The notes under the pieces are model-generated. The model ran no database searches, was not told the DNA's origin, and was given only the letters and a program-made list of their open reading frames with translations. This document shows, piece by piece, positions 57,869-64,000 of a DNA stretch of 64,000 bases (positions within the stretch are counted from its first letter, which is position 1; each line of letters starts with the position of its first letter). The position numbers were made by a program, and so were the translations under genes. The stretch comes from CAIZGX01 sp964385405 (lineage in GTDB: Bacteria > Bacteroidota > Bacteroidia > Flavobacteriales_D > Sanyastnellaceae): positions 1 to 64,000 of the forward strand of contig CAYLOT010000001.1 of the NCBI GenBank assembly GCA_964385405.1. The letters are read 5' to 3'.

Positions 57869-60800
57869 TTAGAAGTTATTCAAGTCAACAGGACGCATAA
57901 TGCCGAACCATTTCAAAATAGTTTCCCCGATTCCAGGCACGTCAACGTGAATGATATAGGTTCCTGAAGCAATTGGGATGTTTCTTTCATTTTTCAAATC
58001 CCAATCAATGCTAGTGATTTTGTCAGCTTTCCTGAATTGTCTGATTCTATTTCCGTTCAGGTCATAGATTGTTACAGTACAGATATCAGGAAGGTTAGTA
58101 ACCTTAACTCTGTTATCTAACTGATTTGTTTCATACGAACTGAATGCGTAATAAGGATTAGGAACAATGTTGATAATATCAAGAACAGATGTTAGTGTGT
58201 TTGCATCGTTCAAGGTTGCAGCGATGTTCTTAGTAGAGAAAGTGTAAACATTTCTCCATTCGTTAACAGAGTTTCCTGCAGTTGAAATATCAGGGCTGTT
58301 GTAGGCATAGCTGTTATAAGGTTTAGCCACACGAATGCTTATACGAACATCATTCGGAATAATACCTTCTTCAACAGAGAGTAGGGGATGCTCGGGATTT
58401 ACTAATCCGCTACCTACCCATGTGCAACCTCGGAATACCTTTTTCCAGTTCGAGGAACTAATTGAAGGGTCTGATAATCTGCTGAATAGGAATTGTCCAT
58501 TGTCATAAGATGGGCACAAAGCCAAACTAGAGTTAGGATTCGAAGGAGAGTAGTCTTCCCATTGTAGGTTTTTGAACACGTAAATCCAATGTTGTCCACC
58601 GAATAAAGGTTGCCCGTTGTTATTATATAGGCGAGACGTTGGATTCCAGATCATGTCGCGACCATTTTCACCAACTAACCAGCTATCTTCACCAAAGGCC
58701 ATATTCAATCTTTCACCTGTGCTCAGATCGATAGCGTACCCGGGGAACCATCCCATTCCTATAGGAGAAACAAGTTCACCCTCGGCTGCGTTATATCCCG
58801 CTTGACCTGCTTTTCTTCCGTTTTTATCTACAGAAGGTGCGCGACGAACCTTCATTTTTTCAGGATCAACACTGTTGTTCCCGTCGTTATCTTCGGCTAG
58901 TTCTGGAGTGAATTGCATTTCGAGAACAGGACAACGGGTCCATTTTGATTTGTCCTTCGTAAATACAACGTCGATGTTGTTTAACCCACGAATATTTGAT
59001 TTACGCTGCTGATCTAGTTGATCTAAATCTCCCTTCAATGCGTCAATAGTTGGAGCAACGTTGTTGACAACAATGTTTGCGTCGTTGGGATCCAATACTG
59101 TACCGGACACAAGGCAATACGGAGACCATGTACCACCGGCAACAGCTTCGTATTTTTCTTGTTCGTCTGTGAAAGGGAATCCAGAACTACCTTGCTCGTA
59201 GTCATCGTACAGCGCTTCAGAAAGTGCTTGTGGGTCTGTACCCTCCGTCTTTACGCTTCCAGCTCGAATCCAGTTTTGTTCAGAAAATCCTTCAGCATCT
59301 TGAATTCCGAGTAACCAAGGTTTAGAAGGGTCACTGTAAGAAACAGATGAGGAAAGAAGCTCAGTGTAGTGTTTAACTTGAGCACCGTCTACTTGGTAGT
59401 CATATTGTCCCCAAGTAACAGAAAGTCCCCAGTCTAAAATCACATCTTCACTTGAAGAATTGAACTTTTTGTATGTGCCGTAAATAGTTCCATTGTCAAG
59501 GTTTTCTAATTCCCAATACATACTGTCGGGATTATCCTCCCCAAATGCAGTTGTTTTCAATCTCAATTCAAAGTCAGCGGATGGCACTCTCAATGGGTCA
59601 ACAACTTTAACCTGAACTGGACCTTTTCCAGGAGCATAGGTCAATTCGCTAATATTGTTATTGGCTAAAATGATAGCTTCTGTTTCAGAACTGAGAAGCA
59701 AGTCGTTGTTTCCGTTTCCTTTTCCTTCAATACGAGTCAATGGAACACCGTCACCATAGTTTGAATTTTGAATAGTTCCGCCCAATTCTGGAGAAGGGAT
59801 ATGCGGAATAGCTGCAATTTTTTGGATTTCACCAATAGCACTCTTTCTGGAAGAAAGGAAAGCTTCGTCTTGACCTTTCTCAAGTGAAATGTCGTATTGT
59901 GAATAGTTGTTGTAACCGTAGGCGATTACCATGAAATAATATGTCTTGTGGTTTACAAGAGCGTTATTACCTGTAGCGAAAGCATCTGTGGTTACACGGA
60001 AGGAACGTTGAATTCCTTGATCTGCGCCATCTACTTTTAATTCAGGTACAATGTATCCTGTAACCGCATCACGAGAAAAGTTTATGATTCGGCCAATTCC
60101 ATTCTTGACATCACACTGAGCAATCAAGCGGGCTTTGTCAATATCACCTAACTCATCAGCGCTTACATCACTATTCGCTCTCTGGTAAATCAAGTATCCT
60201 TCAAATTTGTATGAACGATCTTCTTCAGAAAGTTGCGTTCCGTCAGCTAATTCTTCAGGAATACTAGGGTCGAAACCACCTTGATTTGGACCGTAGTTTT
60301 CTTGATAGTTAGTAGAAATGGCGTTATCATTTGAGAGCATTAAGATAATTTCTTTATCCAACTCTTGCACGGTAACATCTGGGGCATCTGGTCCAGATAC
60401 CAATTCAAAACAATTATCGAATAAAGCTTGTGCCTTGTCATCGTACTCACGCAATAAGCGAACAGATTCGAAAGGATCGCCGCTGTTTGCTTTTGCCCAC
60501 ACAACACCAAGAGTAATGTTGTTGTAATCACCAGGTTTCAAAGTGAAAGGTCCTGCTGCTTGAATGAAACGACGGTCATTTGGTGGATTACCTTCAGACT
60601 CTTCAGACCAATCATCGGTAATAACTCCACCAGTACCCCAATGCAATGGGTCGGTATCATCAGGGAACATGTAATCAGCAGGAATGTCTGTTACGTTAGG
60701 TCCAGCTGCACCATTTCCGCCATATGCCATACGTTGACCATTTTTCCAGAATCCACGCATGTAATTGTAAAAGTGACTAGGCAATGCAGGTTCACCGTTT

Positions 60801-62080
60801 ACAGGGTTTTGGCTGTTATTGTAATATACAAATTTACGCATACCGAAACGTTCGTTATCGATTACGCCATCTCCATAACCGATACCCAGACCTTTGTACG
60901 GGATACCAGCCTGATCAATGGCATCAATGATATCAGTGGTAAGAGGGTTGTCTTTGTTGTCCGCATCTTGGTAAGGACCTTCGAAAAAGTCAACACCGAC
61001 CGCTGGAGGGTTAGAACCATAACCTAAAGAAGAAGATGTTGGCTCATCAAATGCATCTCCATTGTAGCAATATCCTAGACCTCTTTGAACATCGCAACCT
61101 ACGTAGTCATCTACAGAAGTTCCTAAATCTGGGTCAACCCAAGAGCCGAAATACGTTTCGGTTAAAGTTTGAGAACCTTGGTTTATCAAAACGTAGTTGT
61201 AAAAAGTCATGTTGTTCACCTCGTCATTTGAAGTAAACGCAAAAGCTTGCGCACGAATCTCCATACCAATTGGCTGGCCTTGCGATTCAGTGTGGGCATT
61301 TCCTTTATCATTGAAAATCCAATAATAGGTTTGGTCACCAAATAGAGGTACGATGTCCTCTCTACGACGCTCGGCACAATTAATTTCTCTTAAGAAGTCG
61401 TACCATGGATAGTCACCGTTTTGTGGATTGTAGAAACCATCTTGGTCATAATCATAGAAAGGAGCGAGGTACAAATCTTGGCCTGCTGCTGTATTTCCGA
61501 TTGCAGGATATTCATAGAAATAACCAGGTATTGCGTAATCGGTGGCGCAGTCTGTACCACCTGCAGCGATACAATCATAATATGCGCGGTGTCTTTGCGC
61601 ATCTTGTCGCAATGAAACAAAGAACCTATCGTATTGCTCACATGTTGCTTCGGTAACAGATGCGGTACCATCATTTGTTAATGGACCAGGCCAGTAGTCG
61701 TTACCGTCACCGCGGAAAGTAACAGCCGCTAACTTCAATTGTTGGTCAGGAGAAATACCACCCATCCAAAGTGCTCCAGCATAAATAGAGGAAACCCCAC
61801 CACCTTTTGGAACTTCATAAGCCGCGCGACTCAAAGAGCGGTTTTGCCACATTGATCCACCTGTTTCAATCAACGCCTTGACGTTATTCCAAGCTAAGTC
61901 TCTTAATCCTGTTGCGGGCGCACAAAGAGCTGCGCGAGAATCAGTAACGATTTCGTTGTTCTGAACCATTCCAGAATTCTCTAGAACAGATTTGTAAGCG
62001 AAAGTTTGGTTCGCAAATCCAAGTGTCAGAGCAACTAGACTTATGTATATTTTCTTTCTCATGCTTTTTGAATAATTCAT
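57869..62080 (-). CDS. Giant (1403-residue) exported protein, unknown function
   Basis: A 1403-residue protein with a signal peptide (MRKKIYISLVALTLGFANQTFA; the ATG at 62062 is possible instead of 62080). No recognised enzyme domain. The N-terminal half includes repeated WMGGISPDQQL, YWPGPLTNDGTAS, DLYLAPFYDYDQDGFYNPQNGDYPWYD (calcium-type D-rich turn) and VNNMTFYNYVLINQGSQTLTETYFGSWVDPDLG. The C-terminus DIINIVPNPYYAFSSYETN, CTVTIYDLNGNRIRQF, GTYIIHVDVPGIGETILKWFGIMRPVDL is an FlgD/Ig-like fold similar to but not the standard type A sorting domain. Situated between a TonB receptor (12 bp upstream) and a PorV-like gene (21 bp downstream), so it is likely an exported surface partner of both. 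I recall this order in other Bacteroidota. Confidence 0.82.
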   Translation of the reverse strand: MNYSKSMRKKIYISLVALTLGFANQTFAYKSVLENSGMVQNNEIVTDSRAALCAPATGLRDLAWNNVKALIETGGSMWQNRSLSRAAYEVPKGGGVSSIYAGALWMGGISPDQQLKLAAVTFRGDGNDYWPGPLTNDGTASVTEATCEQYDRFFVSLRQDAQRHRAYYDCIAAGGTDCATDYAIPGYFYEYPAIGNTAAGQDLYLAPFYDYDQDGFYNPQNGDYPWYDFLREINCAERRREDIVPLFGDQTYYWIFNDKGNAHTESQGQPIGMEIRAQAFAFTSNDEVNNMTFYNYVLINQGSQTLTETYFGSWVDPDLGTSVDDYVGCDVQRGLGYCYNGDAFDEPTSSSLGYGSNPPAVGVDFFEGPYQDADNKDNPLTTDIIDAIDQAGIPYKGLGIGYGDGVIDNERFGMRKFVYYNNSQNPVNGEPALPSHFYNYMRGFWKNGQRMAYGGNGAAGPNVTDIPADYMFPDDTDPLHWGTGGVITDDWSEESEGNPPNDRRFIQAAGPFTLKPGDYNNITLGVVWAKANSGDPFESVRLLREYDDKAQALFDNCFELVSGPDAPDVTVQELDKEIILMLSNDNAISTNYQENYGPNQGGFDPSIPEELADGTQLSEEDRSYKFEGYLIYQRANSDVSADELGDIDKARLIAQCDVKNGIGRIINFSRDAVTGYIVPELKVDGADQGIQRSFRVTTDAFATGNNALVNHKTYYFMVIAYGYNNYSQYDISLEKGQDEAFLSSRKSAIGEIQKIAAIPHIPSPELGGTIQNSNYGDGVPLTRIEGKGNGNNDLLLSSETEAIILANNNISELTYAPGKGPVQVKVVDPLRVPSADFELRLKTTAFGEDNPDSMYWELENLDNGTIYGTYKKFNSSSEDVILDWGLSVTWGQYDYQVDGAQVKHYTELLSSSVSYSDPSKPWLLGIQDAEGFSEQNWIRAGSVKTEGTDPQALSEALYDDYEQGSSGFPFTDEQEKYEAVAGGTWSPYCLVSGTVLDPNDANIVVNNVAPTIDALKGDLDQLDQQRKSNIRGLNNIDVVFTKDKSKWTRCPVLEMQFTPELAEDNDGNNSVDPEKMKVRRAPSVDKNGRKAGQAGYNAAEGELVSPIGMGWFPGYAIDLSTGERLNMAFGEDSWLVGENGRDMIWNPTSRLYNNNGQPLFGGQHWIYVFKNLQWEDYSPSNPNSSLALCPSYDNGQFLFSRLSDPSISSSNWKKVFRGCTWVGSGLVNPEHPLLSVEEGIIPNDVRISIRVAKPYNSYAYNSPDISTAGNSVNEWRNVYTFSTKNIAATLNDANTLTSVLDIINIVPNPYYAFSSYETNQLDNRVKVTNLPDICTVTIYDLNGNRIRQFRKADKITSIDWDLKNERNIPIASGTYIIHVDVPGIGETILKWFGIMRPVDLNNF

Positions 62081-62092
62081 TTTCCCAAAAAA

Positions 62093-64000
62093 TTAAAAAT
62101 CAAATCTCACCCCTAAACGAATCTGACGTGGTGCCCCTAAATTATATGGGTTATTCACGAACATACTGTAGTAGTTTCTGAATGAAGATGGAGAGTTTTG
62201 TGTATTGATTACGTTTTGGTATTGAGCCGCAGCTAAATATCCGTCGTCATCAGGTGTACCAGTGAAACGGTATACACTTGAAATGTTTTGAGTATTCAAA
62301 AGATTGGTTACCCATAGATATACATTTAAGTTAGCCGCTTTTTTCTTATCTCCCTCACCACCAAAAGCAAGACTGAAGTTTTTGTCAAAGTTCATATCAA
62401 CAGTGAATTGCCAAGGTAGACGAGCGCTATTAATTCCCCCTGCAGTTGTAGGACTCAACTCACCTGTAATTGGTGTCGGAAATACTTGAGCGGTGTATGG
62501 AGTACCTGAACCGAGGTTTGCTATAAGGTTTGCTCCGGTGTTTGCGAAAATTTGCTTACCAAACCATACAGGACCGTTGTACTCTTTACCTTCTCCGTAA
62601 CGATAGTCTACAGTAGTTACGATACGGTGGCGTTGATCATAATTGAATGGTGCAACTGTACGTAAGTTAGGAAGACCCGCATTGATCAAGGCTAACTGCG
62701 TTTGAGTGTTAGATCCTGTACCGTCTGCAAACTGAAGGGTATAAGAGGTCTTCATCCAAAGATTTCCAGTTCTTCTTAAATCATAAGTTAAGGTCAATCC
62801 TTTTACAGTACCGAAGTCTAAGTTACCGAAGGCACTATAGGTACTTGGATAAGCTCCGTTGAAACGACGAACTTGAATCATATCGCGTAATTCACGATAA
62901 AATGCTTCAACTTTAATTGAGGATGTTTTTGAAAGTACTTGTTGGAATCCAAGAGCGTAGTCAACTGTTTTTTCAGGACGTAGATTCGGATTACTAATTA
63001 ATACGTTTCTGTTTTCCATGAACAAATAATCAACTGGATTGAATCGGTTACTTGAAGTTGGACGTTGCGTTAAGATATCATAGTGGGCGAAGAATAAGGC
63101 TTCTTCAGAGATAGGGAATGAGAACGCAACACGAGGCATAAAGTTCACAGCTGGTGTGTATTCTTTGAACGCGTTACTTGTAAGAGCTGCGTCTGGGTCA
63201 ACACTTAAGTATGGATTGATTTTCCCACCTGAGGCCACGCTAGTGAAAGGATCGGTAACCAAAGTTCCTTGCGCGTTGTACCAGTTGTCCCCATCACGAT
63301 ATCCTTGAATAGCAGTTGGATTACGGATGTCATCAACATAGACAACAAAGTTGTCACCAATATTAGCAGGGCGTGAGGTTCCAAAATTATCGAAATCGAC
63401 TTCACCCGCGGTGTAAGCTTCACTGATTACGTATGGATCTTTCGGCACATATTGGTTTGCATCGTAACGGTCGATACGCAGACCCACGTTGAAGATCAAA
63501 TCGTCGAATGCAAATTTATCCATGATATATCCTGAGATATAAACCGGTTCGAACGCACCTACCGCTCTTGTGTAATAAGATTCGCCACCGAGGTTGTAAC
63601 GCTCTGAGAAGAAATCGTCAAGTGATGGTTTACGACCCAAAAGGTTCCCTCTGTGATCGTAACCATAATAGGTCACCACAGCATTACCTTGGTTCAATAA
63701 ATCGCTAGCTCCGAACATATCTACAGACAAGAAATCTGGGCTTAGTCCGTCAGTATTAATGAAATCTGTTCCATTCGGATCCAAACCTAAAGCAGTTCTT
63801 AGGTTGTAGTCGAATTCAAATTGACCTGTTCCAACCAAATTGCTGTAATCGATGTAAGTGTATGTTCCGTTATTAAAGTATTGAGGCGCATCTGTGTTCA
63901 ATTCTTGGTTGTGGTAGTTCGCGTATTGACGGGCCAACTGCCATAATCCAATAGGTGCAACCGAGTATCCTGCATCCTTACGTTGCTCGAATTCGAAACC
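62093..64000 (-). CDS. TonB-dependent receptor, N-terminal part beyond window edge
   Basis: An open frame runs to the window edge, so only about 635 C-terminal residues are seen. Barrel segments: GFEFEQRKDAGYSVAPIGLWQ at the edge, LIFNVGLRIDRYDANQYVPKDPYVI, NFMPRVAFSFPISEEALFFAHYDILTQRPTSSNRFNPVDYLFMENRNVLISNPNLRPEKTVDYALGFQQ (typical receptor beta-barrel NPNLRPEKT motif), GLTLTYDLRRTGNLWMKTSYTLQFADGTGSN, and the terminal PYNLGAPRQIRLGVRFDF ending in phenylalanine. Plug and signal are missing from view. First gene of the operon with the giant protein and PorV-like gene; substrate unknown. Confidence 0.93.
   Translation of the reverse strand, partial: GFEFEQRKDAGYSVAPIGLWQLARQYANYHNQELNTDAPQYFNNGTYTYIDYSNLVGTGQFEFDYNLRTALGLDPNGTDFINTDGLSPDFLSVDMFGASDLLNQGNAVVTYYGYDHRGNLLGRKPSLDDFFSERYNLGGESYYTRAVGAFEPVYISGYIMDKFAFDDLIFNVGLRIDRYDANQYVPKDPYVISEAYTAGEVDFDNFGTSRPANIGDNFVVYVDDIRNPTAIQGYRDGDNWYNAQGTLVTDPFTSVASGGKINPYLSVDPDAALTSNAFKEYTPAVNFMPRVAFSFPISEEALFFAHYDILTQRPTSSNRFNPVDYLFMENRNVLISNPNLRPEKTVDYALGFQQVLSKTSSIKVEAFYRELRDMIQVRRFNGAYPSTYSAFGNLDFGTVKGLTLTYDLRRTGNLWMKTSYTLQFADGTGSNTQTQLALINAGLPNLRTVAPFNYDQRHRIVTTVDYRYGEGKEYNGPVWFGKQIFANTGANLIANLGSGTPYTAQVFPTPITGELSPTTAGGINSARLPWQFTVDMNFDKNFSLAFGGEGDKKKAANLNVYLWVTNLLNTQNISSVYRFTGTPDDDGYLAAAQYQNVINTQNSPSSFRNYYSMFVNNPYNLGAPRQIRLGVRFDF

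Noticed and set aside
1..64000. tRNA, rRNA, CRISPR or insertion sequence
   Set aside because: Gaps between genes are too short or lack the cloverleaf, direct-repeat arrays or transposase coding required; none found by reading.

Overview
The window looks like chromosome from a member of the Bacteroidota, most likely Flavobacteriales or a near relative. The support is: a near-complete set of type IX secretion system (T9SS) genes (sprA, porP/sprF-like, gldK, gldL, gldM, gldN, a PorV/PorQ protein); secreted proteins with T9SS type A C-terminal sorting domains; TonB-dependent receptors; AT-rich leaders mostly without Shine-Dalgarno sequences; and promoter-like sites of the Bacteroidota form TTG-N(18-22)-TAnnTTTG. 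I saw no rRNA or tRNA gene, CRISPR array, insertion sequence, integrase or phage gene. Coding density is very high and only one gap exceeds 300 bp.

Layout. 1-6.0 kb: a cut-off nitronate monooxygenase, a DUF6089-like barrel, then a minus-strand run (TlpA thioredoxin, DUF6029-like barrel, Omp28 lipoprotein, small barrel, GT2 glycosyltransferase). 6.1-8.5 kb: two divergent T9SS cargo genes, one with a thioredoxin fold and one rich in cysteine. 8.5-20.4 kb: maeB, ruvA and the giant translocon gene sprA, then a VTC-domain/DUF4956 pair. 20.4-23.0 kb: a minus-strand operon of a DUF4258-like protein, an M20 amidohydrolase and a NeuB-family synthase. 23.0-25.6 kb: an ABC ATPase, a permease with a histidine-rich loop and a DUF3299-like lipoprotein or exported protein, probably metal (zinc) related. 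25.7-32.4 kb, minus strand: groEL, groES, secG, a repeat-laden acidic protein, lptE, a sigma-54-type activator and miaB.

32.5-42.3 kb, plus strand: topA, an arginase-fold pseudoenzyme, and the core T9SS operon porP-gldK-gldL-gldM-gldN. 42.4-51.4 kb: an ABC-F protein, secA on the other strand, then nrdB-nrdA. 51.5-55.8 kb: a TonB receptor followed by a T9SS-sorted alpha/beta-hydrolase-fold protein lacking its nucleophile serine. 55.9-56.7 kb: HIT protein and greA. 56.8-64 kb: a minus-strand operon of TonB receptor (cut by the window edge), a 1403-residue exported protein and a PorV/PorQ-family protein.

The genes combine around envelope biogenesis: SecA and SecG feed the periplasm, LptE serves LPS assembly, GldL/GldM power and GldK/GldN/SprA carry out T9SS export, and several cargo genes lie in the same window. 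The least explained items are the ABC/His-rich permease operon with a dyad at its start, the arginase-like pseudoenzyme beside the T9SS operon, the VTC/DUF4956 pair, the TonB/giant protein/PorV triple, and 12-bp and 25-bp DNA repeats embedded in otherwise unrelated coding sequences.
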